From a bacterium (lineage in GTDB: Bacteria; Campylobacterota; Campylobacteria; Campylobacterales; Sulfurimonadaceae): a DNA stretch of 64,000 nucleotides. Below are positions 18,174 to 27,171 of this stretch, one piece after another. The number at the start of each line of letters is the position of its first letter. Position 1 is the stretch's first letter. The notes beneath the pieces are model-generated. The model had not been told where the DNA came from, did no database searches, and was given only the letters and a program-made list of their open reading frames with translations. The stretch covers positions 24,392 to 88,391 of the forward strand of contig JAHJJX010000009.1 of the NCBI GenBank assembly GCA_018822665.1. Direction: 5' to 3'. Both the position numbers and the translations under genes were made by a program.

Positions 18174-18177
18174 AATT

Positions 18178-18314
18178 AACCCCAGATTCTTCACTGTAAA
18201 GATACAGAATAGGAGTTGTCTATGGACTACGGCAGAATTATACTTTGAAATATTAAAAAAATCCAAGGAATATAAAGTGAATAAAACAGAATATGCTCAA
18301 CAGGATAAAGCAAC
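18178..18314 (+). pseudogene. Decayed coding fragment
   Basis: Between the GmrSD tail and the ORF6N fragment one frame reads LWTTAELYFEILKKSKEY and ends DKAT at a stop near 18318, without its own start or domain. It appears to be the end of a lost gene. Confidence 0.25.
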
Positions 18315-18437
18315 ATGAACAACATTGTAATCGACAACCAAACTATCCAAAACAAAATCTTTACTATCAGAGATTTACAAGTAATGCTTGATGTAGAAGA
18401 TGAAATCTTGAAGTCGAAAATTTCGACCTTTAAATAA
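18315..18437 (+). pseudogene. Truncated ORF6N-domain fragment
   Basis: A 40-codon frame starting MNNIVIDNQTIQNKIFTIRD and continuing QVMLDVEDEILKSK matches the start of phage-type ORF6N domain proteins (usual pattern IFTIRGxQVMLDxDLAxLY) and then breaks off. Only the first third of the domain is left, so it is a remnant of a mobile or phage-borne DNA-binding gene. Confidence 0.5.
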
Positions 18438-18445
18438 GGCTAAAA

Positions 18446-19072
18446 ATGGAACAATCATTAAATTTAAAAACTCTTGATGAAAATAAAAATAATATTGTAA
18501 TTTATGAAGATGGCGAATTTGAGCTGAAAATTGAATTTGATGGTAATAATGTTTGGCTAAGACAAAATGAGATTGCCGAGATATTTAGTAAAGATAGAAC
18601 TGTTATAACGAAGCAAATAAATAATATTTTAAAAGATAAAGAGATTGATGAAAAAAGCAATGTGCAAAAAATGCATATTGCAAATTCTGACAAACTTGTA
18701 AATTTTTACAGCCTAGATATTATACTGGCAGTTGGATATAGAACGAACTCTTCAAAAGCTATAAAGTTCAGACAATGGGCTACAAAAATACTAAAACAAT
18801 ACCTGATAAACGGTTATGTGGTAAATAAAGAGAATCTGCAGCAGCAAAAGTTTTATGAGTTAACACAAACTTTAGAACTTATAAAACAAAGTATAGAAAA
18901 TAGAGAATTGGATATGAGAGAGTCCAAAGGCTTTGTAGAGATAATATCGAAATATGCGAGAAGCTGGGCACTGCTTCAAGGGTATGATGAACAAAGTTTA
19001 GAAGAGATTGTAGAGCAGAAAGACATAATCATCAAGCTTATCATGAACATGCTCTATGATGGAGACAAATAG
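18446..19072 (+). CDS. RhuM-family protein, C-terminally short
   Basis: A 208-residue protein with the RhuM/Fic-associated N-terminal region: NVWLRQNEIAEIFSKDRTVI at about 31-50 and YSLDIILAVGYRTNSSKAIK at about 91-110, then FRQWATKILKQYLINGY. Longer relatives continue into a further domain, sometimes Fic/Doc; here the frame ends in a run of charged residues just before the addA ATG at 19073. The gene may be cut at the right end of the insertion. Function is not known; family members are found in pathogenicity and defence islands. Confidence 0.65.
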   Translation: MEQSLNLKTLDENKNNIVIYEDGEFELKIEFDGNNVWLRQNEIAEIFSKDRTVITKQINNILKDKEIDEKSNVQKMHIANSDKLVNFYSLDIILAVGYRTNSSKAIKFRQWATKILKQYLINGYVVNKENLQQQKFYELTQTLELIKQSIENRELDMRESKGFVEIISKYARSWALLQGYDEQSLEEIVEQKDIIIKLIMNMLYDGDK

Positions 19073-21841
19073 ATGTCTTTTGTAAACAATCTAGCCTACG
19101 AAGCAAGTGCCGGCAGCGGTAAGACTTTTATGCTTGTTGTGCGTTATCTCAGTCTTCTTTTTAAGGGTGCGTCGCCTTCTAAAATTCTGGCGCTCACTTT
19201 TACCAACAAAGCGGCGTATGAGATGCAAGAGAGGATAGTTCTTACTCTTGAAGAGCTGGAGAGTCGTGGTGAGTTGGATGAGATAGTTCACGTCACGGGT
19301 TTATCAAAAGAGTACCTTCTTCAAAACCGTCAAAAGATTTTAGATTTGTTTTTAAGCTCCAATACTAAAATCATGACCATTGATAAATTTTTTACCCAGA
19401 TACTCCGAAAGTTTTCTTTGTATGCCGGTTTGATGCCGGATTTTTCTATTATGAGCTCCCAGCATGAGCTGAAATTGCTTTCACGATTTTTAAAAGAGGT
19501 GAGTGTGGCGGGTAAAAGGGAAACGCTTATTGCCCTTTCTTTGCAGTCAAAAAAAAGGCTTGGAGATATCTTTGAACTGCTTGATGAATTCTACACAAAA
19601 CAAAAAGAGCTGAGTCATCTTAGCTTTTTAAAAGTAGATTTTTGGCAGTACGAACAAGAGGCAATGGATAGTTTTGAAGCCCTTAAAAACTTAGTAGAAA
19701 ACTGTACGGACGCTTCTTCAACTGTAAAAAATGCTGTTACGGCAGAGAGTTTTAACGATTTGCTGACGAAGAGCTGGATTGGCAGGGAGTCGTTAAATTA
19801 CAGAACTTTTTCAAAATGTTTCTCTCCTGAGATGGATATACATCTTTCAAAAATCAATGAAGCGATAAAAAATCAAAACCGCGCCAAAGAGCAAAACTTT
19901 TTTTATGCGCTAAATGCACTTGTAGATATCTATGTGAAAGCGAAACAGGCGCTTTATACGGATGATGGCGAATTAAGTTTTAACGATGTTACGGTGCTTG
20001 TATATTACCTTTTAAAAGAGCGCATTGACAGCGAGTTTTTGTATTTTAGGCTCGATTCGCAGATAGAACACATGCTGCTCGATGAGTTTCAAGACACAAG
20101 CATCTTGCAGTATGAGATTTTAAAACCGCTTATAGAAGAGATAGTTTCGGGCGAGGGGGTTTTTAATGATGGAAGCTTCTTTTTTGTGGGAGATGTAAAG
20201 CAGTCTATTTACAGGTTTCGCGGCGGAGTGAGTGCTCTTTTTGCAAGCGTTGCAAAAGAGTGTAACACCCATGTGGAACCGCTTCTTACAAATTACCGTT
20301 CACAAAAAGAGATTATAGAATTTGTCAATAAAGTTTTTAAGCAGAAAATTAAAAATTATACCCCTCAAAAAGTAAGGGAAGATGCGAGCGGCGGTTATGT
20401 TGAGGTTATCGGCAGTGAAGAGGTTTTGCAAGAGTGTGTTGGGCAGGTTCAAAGATTGCTGTCTCTTGGAGCGAATATCAATGAGATAGCAATTTTATGC
20501 GCTACGAACGGCGATGGCGAAGAGATAAAACAAAAACTCCAAGAAGAGAAGATAGAAGTTGTAACGGAGACAACAACAAAGCTCATAAACCAAAAAAGCA
20601 TCAAAGCAATTTTGGAGTATTTAAAATATTTATACTTTTTGGAAGATATATACAAATACAATTTTTTCGCACTTATCAATCAAGAGGTAAAAGAGATAGA
20701 AAAAGTTGATTTTAATAAAGTAAAACTTTTAGATATTGTAAAAAAAGCAATACAAAAGTATGCCCTCTTTAGCGATGATTTTCACCTCATAAGGTTTTTA
20801 GATGCACTTTCCAAGTACCCGAATATAGAGGCACTTCTTTTTGAATATGAAAGGCTTGATGCCAGCGCCGCCGCTTCAGATTTGAGCGGTGTGCGCGTGC
20901 TTACGGTTCATAAATCAAAAGGTTTAGAGTACGAACATGTCATCGTGATGGACAGACTGAAAAAAGCTCCTCCGGCGCGCGATGCGATAATCTACGAATA
21001 CGATGACATCACTTTAAAAAATGTATATCTGCGAATAAAGGGAAGAGAAGAGCTTGAGGGTGATTATGCAAATGCTCTCAAAAAAGAAAAAATACTTGCA
21101 ACAGAAGATAGTCTCAATGCTTTATATGTTGCATTTACAAGGGCAAAAGAGAGCCTGTTTGTTATCTTAAAGCCAAAAGATTCTTCGTTTGATATTTTAG
21201 ACTTGGCATGTGGAACCGATGGGCATTTAATATCTCTCAAGCACCTTGGCAATCAGACAAATGGGAAACATGAAGAGCGAGAAAACTATCAGCCAATAGA
21301 GTACAAACCGTTTTATTACGGAACCCAAAGCGATATTTTAGCGCTTGAAGAGATCCAAGAGGAAGATTTAAAATCCATAAACTTTGGTTTGGCGATGCAC
21401 TACATGCTTGAAATGCTTGGTGAGTTTACATCTTTAAACATTCCACATGCCAAAGATATGATGATAAACAAGTATGGTTATATCTTAGAAAAGAGCGAAA
21501 TTGAAGAGATAGAAAAAAGGGTGTCTCTGCTTTTAAAATCAGAAGAGTTTATGGCTTTGGTAGAGGGTGAATGTTATAGAGAAAAGGCAATACGATATAA
21601 AAATAATCTTCGCTATATTGACCTTCTTGTGGAATGCAATACACAAAAAGCCGACCCGCTCTCTTTGTTTTCGCAGGGCATGTGGAATATTATTGACTAT
21701 AAAAGTTCTTTAGCCTTTTCAAAACACCATCTTAAGCAGGTTCGATATTACATAAAAGCTATTCAAGAGATTACCGGCGATGAGGTTCACGGATACATCT
21801 GTTATCTGCTTGAAGACGAAGTGAAAATAGTCAAAATATAA
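19073..21841 (+). CDS. addA: AddA-type UvrD/RecB-like helicase-nuclease
   Basis: ATP-driven helicase and nuclease subunit of AddAB. Walker A EASAGSGKT lies at about 10-18, followed by motif Ia KILALTFTNKAAYEM. Motif II LLDEFQDTS, motif III VGDVKQSIYRFRGG, motif V RVLTVHKSKGLEYEHV and motif VI LYVAFTRAKESL follow in order. The C-terminal RecB-type nuclease shows GLAMHYMLEML and WNIIDYKSS. At 922 residues it is close to other Campylobacterota AddA proteins. The ATG directly follows the RhuM-like stop, consistent with an insertion that came right up to this start. Three copies of the TCCACATGCC word are inside. Confidence 0.9.
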   Translation: MSFVNNLAYEASAGSGKTFMLVVRYLSLLFKGASPSKILALTFTNKAAYEMQERIVLTLEELESRGELDEIVHVTGLSKEYLLQNRQKILDLFLSSNTKIMTIDKFFTQILRKFSLYAGLMPDFSIMSSQHELKLLSRFLKEVSVAGKRETLIALSLQSKKRLGDIFELLDEFYTKQKELSHLSFLKVDFWQYEQEAMDSFEALKNLVENCTDASSTVKNAVTAESFNDLLTKSWIGRESLNYRTFSKCFSPEMDIHLSKINEAIKNQNRAKEQNFFYALNALVDIYVKAKQALYTDDGELSFNDVTVLVYYLLKERIDSEFLYFRLDSQIEHMLLDEFQDTSILQYEILKPLIEEIVSGEGVFNDGSFFFVGDVKQSIYRFRGGVSALFASVAKECNTHVEPLLTNYRSQKEIIEFVNKVFKQKIKNYTPQKVREDASGGYVEVIGSEEVLQECVGQVQRLLSLGANINEIAILCATNGDGEEIKQKLQEEKIEVVTETTTKLINQKSIKAILEYLKYLYFLEDIYKYNFFALINQEVKEIEKVDFNKVKLLDIVKKAIQKYALFSDDFHLIRFLDALSKYPNIEALLFEYERLDASAAASDLSGVRVLTVHKSKGLEYEHVIVMDRLKKAPPARDAIIYEYDDITLKNVYLRIKGREELEGDYANALKKEKILATEDSLNALYVAFTRAKESLFVILKPKDSSFDILDLACGTDGHLISLKHLGNQTNGKHEERENYQPIEYKPFYYGTQSDILALEEIQEEDLKSINFGLAMHYMLEMLGEFTSLNIPHAKDMMINKYGYILEKSEIEEIEKRVSLLLKSEEFMALVEGECYREKAIRYKNNLRYIDLLVECNTQKADPLSLFSQGMWNIIDYKSSLAFSKHHLKQVRYYIKAIQEITGDEVHGYICYLLEDEVKIVKI
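21205..21686. repeat. Three copies of the TCCACATGCC word in addA
   Basis: Cores at 21205-21213 (minus), 21443-21451 (plus) and 21677-21685 (minus). They encode ACG, PHA and GMW segments in AddA. Confidence 0.85.
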
Positions 21842-21882
21842 ACCTTAAATAAACCAAAAATTAAGTTAATTATAAGCTTATA

Positions 21883-21895
21883 TAGATATACTTTC
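21883..21895 (+). promoter_or_regulatory. Promoter element of rplM-rpsI
   Basis: TAGATATACTTTC, with TATACT as the likely -10 box (21887-21892), lies about 60 bp before rplM. The same 13 bases occur upstream of rpmE at 52794-52806, which supports a real shared element for ribosomal protein genes. Confidence 0.5.
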
Positions 21896-21953
21896 GCCAC
21901 TAAAACAAACATTCAAAATGTTTATTTAAAATTAAAAGATGAAGGGTTCAAGA

Positions 21954-22376
21954 ATGAAATTTACGAAAATTGCAACTCCTGAACAAATCGATCAAAAATG
22001 GGTTTTGATTGATGCGGAAGGTAAAACATTCGGTCGTATGATTACAGAAGTAGCTACTTTGCTTCGTGGTAAAAATAAAACATGTTACACATCAAATATT
22101 GATTGTGGTGACTTTGTTGTTATCGTTAATGCTTCTAAAGCAAAATTTAACGGTCTTGGCAAAATTGCTAACAAAGAATACTTTTCATACTCTGGTTACT
22201 TCGGTAGCACAAAAAGTATCAAAATGACTGAGTTATTAGCGAAAAATCCTGAAAAGCTTTACAAATTGGCTGTTCGCGGTATGCTTCCTAAAACTAAGCT
22301 TGGTGCTAAAATGATTAAAAAATTAAAAATTTATGCAAGTGCTGAACACCCTCACACTGCACAACTTGCTAAGTAA
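21954..22376 (+). CDS. rplM: 50S ribosomal protein L13
   Basis: Early-assembly large-subunit protein. The 140-residue product starts MKFTKIATPEQIDQKWVLID, then has GRMITEVATLLRGKNK and the conserved GDFVVIVNASKAKFNG. I use the ATG at 21954; the in-frame ATG at 21939 would place the ribosome-binding AAGGG inside the gene. It is followed ten bases later by rpsI, the usual pair. Confidence 0.96.
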   Translation: MKFTKIATPEQIDQKWVLIDAEGKTFGRMITEVATLLRGKNKTCYTSNIDCGDFVVIVNASKAKFNGLGKIANKEYFSYSGYFGSTKSIKMTELLAKNPEKLYKLAVRGMLPKTKLGAKMIKKLKIYASAEHPHTAQLAK

Positions 22377-22386
22377 GGATTGACAT

Positions 22387-22776
22387 ATGGCAAAAATATA
22401 CGCAACAGGTCGTCGTAAAGCTTCAATAGCAAAAGTATGGTTGACTCCAGGAACAGGTAACATCACAATCAACGGTCTTTCTTTAGACGCTTGGTTAGGT
22501 GGTTTAGAGGCTAAAAAACTTCGTGTTAAGCAACCTCTTGCATTAACAAAACAAGATACTTCGGTAGATATCGTAGCAAGCACAATGGGTGGTGGTTTCG
22601 GTGGTCAAGCGGATGCACTTCGTCATGGTATTTCTCGTGCACTTGTTGCATTCAACCCTTCATTAAGAGCTATCTTAAAACCAGAAGGCATGATGACTCG
22701 TGATTCACGTATTGTTGAACGTAAAAAGCCGGGCCGTCGTAAAGCACGTCGTTCTCGTCAGTTCTCTAAGCGTTAA
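22387..22776 (+). CDS. rpsI: 30S ribosomal protein S9
   Basis: Small-subunit head protein whose basic C-terminal tail reaches the P site. The 129-residue product begins [19 protein letters not shown] and has [18 protein letters not shown], and it ends in the arginine/lysine-rich [13 protein letters not shown] typical of S9. It forms an operon with rplM. Confidence 0.97.
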   Translation: MAKIYATGRRKASIAKVWLTPGTGNITINGLSLDAWLGGLEAKKLRVKQPLALTKQDTSVDIVASTMGGGFGGQADALRHGISRALVAFNPSLRAILKPEGMMTRDSRIVERKKPGRRKARRSRQFSKR

Positions 22777-22792
22777 TCTCAAGATTTTCTCT

Positions 22793-22826
22793 TTTTTTCC
22801 AGTGCTTTTTGGCACCGGGAAAACTC
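22793..22826 (+). terminator. Terminator after rpsI
   Basis: Seventeen bases past the rpsI stop, a T-rich arm ending CCAGTGC pairs with GGCACCGGGAAAA, leaving a short T-rich loop and one A-C mismatch. A pyrimidine-rich tract follows. This is a convincing stem-loop for ending the rplM-rpsI transcript. Confidence 0.6.
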
Positions 22827-22878
22827 CTCTTTTCTACAAAAAACAACAACTGCTGATTTTAACTTTAGAATATTTGTA

Positions 22879-22884
22879 TATAAT
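22879..22884 (+). promoter_or_regulatory. Probable -10 box of the DUF945 gene
   Basis: TATAAT 30 bp before the ATG, inside an alternating AT tract. Confidence 0.45.
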
Positions 22885-22913
22885 TATACAAATTTACTTT
22901 AAGGTTTCAAAGA

Positions 22914-24293
22914 ATGAAAAAATTACTTATATTCCTATCTACTATTGTCGGAGCAGTTTTACTTCTTCCTGTTTTGGGGAATAAGGTTACGGAAAATGAA
23001 CTTAAAAACAAGATAGAAGTTTTAACTTCCTATGGAGTGGAAGTAAGTAAAAGCGACACCGATTCAAGCTATTTTCGCACAAAAAAACATTATGAATTTT
23101 TACTTCGCGATGCGGATAAATTTGTTGTCTACATCAACCAATTTTCCGGCAGTCAGCTTCCTCCGTATGTAAATGCAATGCTTGGAGGCGTTATGGTTGG
23201 TGTGGATATTGAATATAGTAATTTTCCATTGAGTGAAGCAGTTCAAATAGACATATATCCTCTCTCTTTGTCAACAAGCATGATGAATGACATTCAAGCA
23301 TCGGATATAAAATTTTACAAGTATTTAAAAGAATTGTTTCAAAGCAAAGGGATTTTGTATCACATAAATTACAACATGCTCAGCAGAGAGTTTGACGGAT
23401 ATATGAAAAATATTTCCAAAGAACATATTTCTAAAGACAACACAAAAATCACTTTTAAACTATCCAATGCACTTTTTGACGGTTCCGGACTTCTTATCGC
23501 GCCAGATACTTTAAATACTAATATCGAGTCAATTTTTTTACAAGTTGAAAAAGAGAAGGAGATATTTACGCTGAATATAAAAAAAATGCTCTCAAGCGCA
23601 ATTTTCGAGTCGCACAGTACGCATGCGTCAAGCATTAAATTGCAAACTTTTGATTTGCGCATGAGCGGTACGAAAGCAGATGATATTATCTTAAACGTAA
23701 ATGACATAAGCATTAACATCTCTTTAAATACGCAGGGCAGCAAAGCGGAGTTTTATACTAAAAGCACATTTGGAGATGTAAAAATCATATCCAATGCATT
23801 AAATTTAATGGCATCAAATTTTAATTATGACATTGCTCTAGATGGGATAGATAAAGACAGTTATGAAGAGTTTCGTTTATTGGTTTCCAAAACAAAAACC
23901 CAGCAGGCAGATGATGTTTTGCAAAAAGAGATATTAGATAGTATGATTAAAATTTTATCCAAAGGTTTAATCCTCAGCATTGCAGATTTTTCACTTGATA
24001 CGGTGATATTAAATAATAGACAAGATTTGGACGGCTTTGCTTTAAAGGCAAAACTTACTTTAAAAGAAGATGCAGACTTTGGTAAAAAAATGAATTCATC
24101 CCCTTTGGAAATGGCAAAAAATATTGATTTTGAGTTAGTTCTTAAACTTTCAAAAACTATGTACGGTGCTATAACTGAAATTGTTCCGGCAGCTGTTTTA
24201 ATAAAAGGATATGCCAAAGAAGATGCAAAAAACGTGGTTTTTGATGTTAAATTGAATAATGGGCAATTAAGAGTTAATGACAAAGCATTGTAA
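22914..24293 (+). CDS. DUF945 family envelope protein
   Basis: A 459-residue protein with an N-terminal signal anchor (KKLLIFLSTIVGAVLLLPVL) and a long beta-rich extracytoplasmic region, resembling the DUF945/YdgA family. Early conserved-looking features are the NKVTENELKNKIEVLTSYGV stretch and the later low-complexity repeats of hydrophobic/polar strands. The molecular role of the family is unknown. It stands alone between two probable promoters. Confidence 0.65.
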   Translation: MKKLLIFLSTIVGAVLLLPVLGNKVTENELKNKIEVLTSYGVEVSKSDTDSSYFRTKKHYEFLLRDADKFVVYINQFSGSQLPPYVNAMLGGVMVGVDIEYSNFPLSEAVQIDIYPLSLSTSMMNDIQASDIKFYKYLKELFQSKGILYHINYNMLSREFDGYMKNISKEHISKDNTKITFKLSNALFDGSGLLIAPDTLNTNIESIFLQVEKEKEIFTLNIKKMLSSAIFESHSTHASSIKLQTFDLRMSGTKADDIILNVNDISINISLNTQGSKAEFYTKSTFGDVKIISNALNLMASNFNYDIALDGIDKDSYEEFRLLVSKTKTQQADDVLQKEILDSMIKILSKGLILSIADFSLDTVILNNRQDLDGFALKAKLTLKEDADFGKKMNSSPLEMAKNIDFELVLKLSKTMYGAITEIVPAAVLIKGYAKEDAKNVVFDVKLNNGQLRVNDKAL

Positions 24294-24301
24294 ATCTAGG
24301 A

Positions 24302-24327
24302 TATAATCACTCTTAAAAAAAAGAGTG
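24302..24327 (+). promoter_or_regulatory. -10 box and start-proximal hairpin of the peptide-binding protein gene
   Basis: TATAAT (24302-24307) is followed immediately by CACTCTT (24308-24314), an A6 loop, and AAGAGTG (24321-24327), a 7-bp hairpin that overlaps the GTG start codon. The hairpin could limit initiation from the GTG at 24325, leaving GTG 24331 as an alternative start. Confidence 0.4.
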
Positions 24328-25851
24328 GTTGTGCGATATATATTATTTTTATTTCTTTCTTTAAATCTATTTTCCTCTACGCTTCATTTAGCAACTTCTG
24401 CCAATCCCTCACGGCTCAATCCAATTTTAGCAACAGATTCAAGTTCCTCTGAAATAGCAGGTTTTTTATTTAACGGGCTTGTAAAATACGATAAAGATTC
24501 ATCCACGATTATAGGTGATTTGGCAACAGATTTTTTTTATGAAAATAATACAACTTTGATTTTTAAGCTCCATCCCCATGTCACGTGGCATGATGGTGTG
24601 AAATTTACCTCAAAAGATGTTGTTTTTACCTATGAAACACTAATTTCTCCCAAAATATCCTCCCCTTACAGTGCTAATTTCAGATTTGTAAAAAGCGTTG
24701 AAGCAATAGACGCATACACAATAAAAGTAAGCTATATAAAACCCTATTTTAAAGCGCTTGAGACGTGGATGATGGGGATATTACCGCATCATATTTTAAA
24801 AGATGAAAAAAATCTTATGAACTCCGGTTTTAATACAAACCCAATAGGAACGGGAGCCTATAAACTTTACCAGTTGGAACACTCTAAAAATATAATTTTA
24901 ATCGCAAATGATGATTATTTTGAAGGAAGAGCAAAAATAGACAGAATATCTTTTCATGTCATTGCAGATCCAATGACAAGATTTATGATGCTAAAGTCCT
25001 CCGCTTTGGACATAGGAGGAATTGAAGCCATGCAATATGAAAGACAATTAAATGACGATTTTTTTAAAAAATTTAACGTCTATGAGGAGATATCGCATTC
25101 ATACACATACCTTGGATTGAATTTAAGACTGGAGAAATTTAAAAATCCAAAAGTGAGACAAGCTCTTTCTTTGGCAATAGACAGAGAAGAGTTGGTAAAA
25201 ATCTTATTTTTCAATCATGCACAAGTTTGCACAGGTCCTTTTCTCCCTCGAACTAGCGCTTATAATTCAAATGTAAAGGCACCAAAACAAAATATTAATG
25301 AGGCAAAAAAACTTCTAAAAGAAGTCGGATATGATGAAAACAACCCTTTTTGTTTTGAAATTGTAACCTCAAACTCTAGCGAAATAAGACCCTATGCGGC
25401 ACAAATACTTCAGCATCAGCTCAAGCACGCAGGAGTGATTGTTACCCTAAGAGTTATGGAGTGGCAGGCCTTTTTAAATATGGTAGTTTTTCCTAAAAAT
25501 TTTGATTCGGTTCTTCTTGGATGGGGTTTGTCCCCAACTCCGGACCCCTATCTTTTTTGGCATAGCGAGAGTGATAAAAAAGGCGGATTTAATTTAGTTG
25601 GATACAAAAATGACAAAATTGACAAATTGATAGAAGACTCACAAAGTATCATCGATGCAGATATATTATCTGGCATGTGGAAAGAGATGTTTGAAACGAT
25701 AGTTGAAGACAATCCGTATTTGTTTTTATATATTCCAAGTTCGATTACAGCCGTAAATAAAAATATGAGAAATATTGAACCCGGTTTGAGCGGTATATGG
25801 CATAACTATATCCAGTGGGAAAAAAATTCAAAAATAGAGGATAATGAATGA
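24325..25851 (+). CDS. Peptide/oligopeptide ABC transporter substrate-binding protein
   Basis: A 508-residue family 5 extracellular solute-binding protein. A signal peptide (RYILFLFLSLNLFSS) is followed by the family pattern LHLATSANPSRLNPILATDS, SSEIAGFLFNGLVKYD, and HPHVTWHDGVKFTSKDVVFT. The central LSLAIDREELVKILFF region and the C-terminal GFNLVGYKNDKIDKLIEDS also match. It would bind peptides or similar ligands in the periplasm. No permease or ATPase genes are adjacent, so it is an orphan here. The next gene overlaps its stop by four bases. The start is GTG at 24325 or 24331. Confidence 0.85.
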   Translation: MVVRYILFLFLSLNLFSSTLHLATSANPSRLNPILATDSSSSEIAGFLFNGLVKYDKDSSTIIGDLATDFFYENNTTLIFKLHPHVTWHDGVKFTSKDVVFTYETLISPKISSPYSANFRFVKSVEAIDAYTIKVSYIKPYFKALETWMMGILPHHILKDEKNLMNSGFNTNPIGTGAYKLYQLEHSKNIILIANDDYFEGRAKIDRISFHVIADPMTRFMMLKSSALDIGGIEAMQYERQLNDDFFKKFNVYEEISHSYTYLGLNLRLEKFKNPKVRQALSLAIDREELVKILFFNHAQVCTGPFLPRTSAYNSNVKAPKQNINEAKKLLKEVGYDENNPFCFEIVTSNSSEIRPYAAQILQHQLKHAGVIVTLRVMEWQAFLNMVVFPKNFDSVLLGWGLSPTPDPYLFWHSESDKKGGFNLVGYKNDKIDKLIEDSQSIIDADILSGMWKEMFETIVEDNPYLFLYIPSSITAVNKNMRNIEPGLSGIWHNYIQWEKNSKIEDNE

Positions 25852-26516
25852 TTATACTTTTTGATTTAGACGGAACACTGATAGACTCGACTGAGGCAAT
25901 TTTGGAGAGTTTTCATCATGCTTTGGATACGCACGATTATCCAAGGCAGCCAGATGAAGATATCAAGGCATTAATAGGTTATCCTTTAGATATTATGTTT
26001 ACAGAAGTAGGAGTAAATGAGAAAAATGTATGGGATTTTGTAGCAACATATAAAAATCATTATCGTGATATTTCAACACAAAAAACTATTCTTTTGGATT
26101 GCGCCAGAGAAGCGGTGCTTAAGGCAAAAGATTTTGCAACACTAGGAATTGTCACAACAAAAACAGGTTTATATTCTAGAATATTAATGGAACATTTTGA
26201 ATTGATGGAACACTTCGATGTTTTAATCGGCAGAGAAGATGTAAAACACCCAAAACCGCATGCTGAACCGATTTTAAAAGCTATTGAGGCTTTGAATCTG
26301 GATTCAAAAGATATTTGGATGATAGGTGATACGAAATTGGATTTAATTTCTGCAAAAAATGCAGGGATAAATTCGGTGGCGGTATTGAGTGGATATGACA
26401 GTTATGATACACTAAAAGAATTTTCAAATATTATTTTTAGTGATGTGCTTGAAGCTGTGGGTTATATTTATGAGAGGAAAATATCACACAACAAACTTAG
26501 TAATACAATTGTGTAG
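25848..26516 (+). CDS. gph: HAD-family phosphatase, phosphoglycolate phosphatase-like
   Basis: A 222-residue haloacid dehalogenase hydrolase. Motif I is FDLDGTLIDST at about 4-14, motif II is GIVTTKTG near 102, and motif IV is IGDTKLDLISAKNAGI near 164-179. The cap domain is the helical type of phosphoglycolate phosphatase. The substrate is inferred from family resemblance. It overlaps the preceding peptide-binding gene (ATGA), which suggests coupling without an obvious functional link. Confidence 0.75.
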   Translation: MIILFDLDGTLIDSTEAILESFHHALDTHDYPRQPDEDIKALIGYPLDIMFTEVGVNEKNVWDFVATYKNHYRDISTQKTILLDCAREAVLKAKDFATLGIVTTKTGLYSRILMEHFELMEHFDVLIGREDVKHPKPHAEPILKAIEALNLDSKDIWMIGDTKLDLISAKNAGINSVAVLSGYDSYDTLKEFSNIIFSDVLEAVGYIYERKISHNKLSNTIV

Positions 26517-26606
26517 TATGTTTCAAGCTTTATTTAAGAGCAAGTTGCATAAAATACAAAGATATAGAATTTCAGGATTCTTTTGTAAAAAATTGAAGGA
26601 GAATTT

Positions 26607-27164
26607 ATGCTAGAAATTAGATGGCATAGTCGTGCTGGACAAGGCGCTGTAACAGGGGCAAAAGGGTTGGCAGATGTTATTTCTACAACCGGTAAACATG
26701 TACAGGCTTTTGCGTTCTACGGATCGGCTAAGCGTGGAGCTGCCATGACGGCATATAATCGTGTTGATGATAAAATGATTATGAATCATGAAAAATACAT
26801 GAGACCTGATTATGTTTTTGTTATAGATCCTGCATTGGTCCACACTACTGATGTTACTATTAATGATAAAGAAAATACAGTATATATTATCACAACTCAC
26901 TTGAGTACAGAAGAGCTTGTAGCTGCTCAACCGAGATTGGTTGGAAAGAAAGTTTTTACGGTTGATTGTATTAAAATAGCGCAAGAAACTATCGGACGTC
27001 CTATTCCAAATACACCGATGCTTGGTGCATTTATGAAAGTTTCCAAAATGTATGAAATGGACTTTTTCAAAGAGAGTATGCAAAGAATTCTTGCAAAACT
27101 ACCGCAGAAGATTGTTGATGCAAATATGATTGCTATTCAACGTGCTTTCGACGAAGTGAAATAA
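26607..27164 (+). CDS. porC: Pyruvate:acceptor oxidoreductase gamma subunit
   Basis: First gene of a four-subunit 2-oxoacid oxidoreductase that interconverts pyruvate and acetyl-CoA plus CO2 with ferredoxin or flavodoxin. The 185-residue product starts MLEIRWHSRAGQGAVTGAK and has FAFYGSAKRGAAMTAYNRV, as in gamma subunits. The order gamma-delta-alpha-beta matches the porCDAB operon of Helicobacter pylori rather than oorDABC. An AAGGAG precedes the ATG. The symbol porG is also in use. Confidence 0.9.
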   Translation: MLEIRWHSRAGQGAVTGAKGLADVISTTGKHVQAFAFYGSAKRGAAMTAYNRVDDKMIMNHEKYMRPDYVFVIDPALVHTTDVTINDKENTVYIITTHLSTEELVAAQPRLVGKKVFTVDCIKIAQETIGRPIPNTPMLGAFMKVSKMYEMDFFKESMQRILAKLPQKIVDANMIAIQRAFDEVK

Positions 27165-27171
27165 GGAGCTG

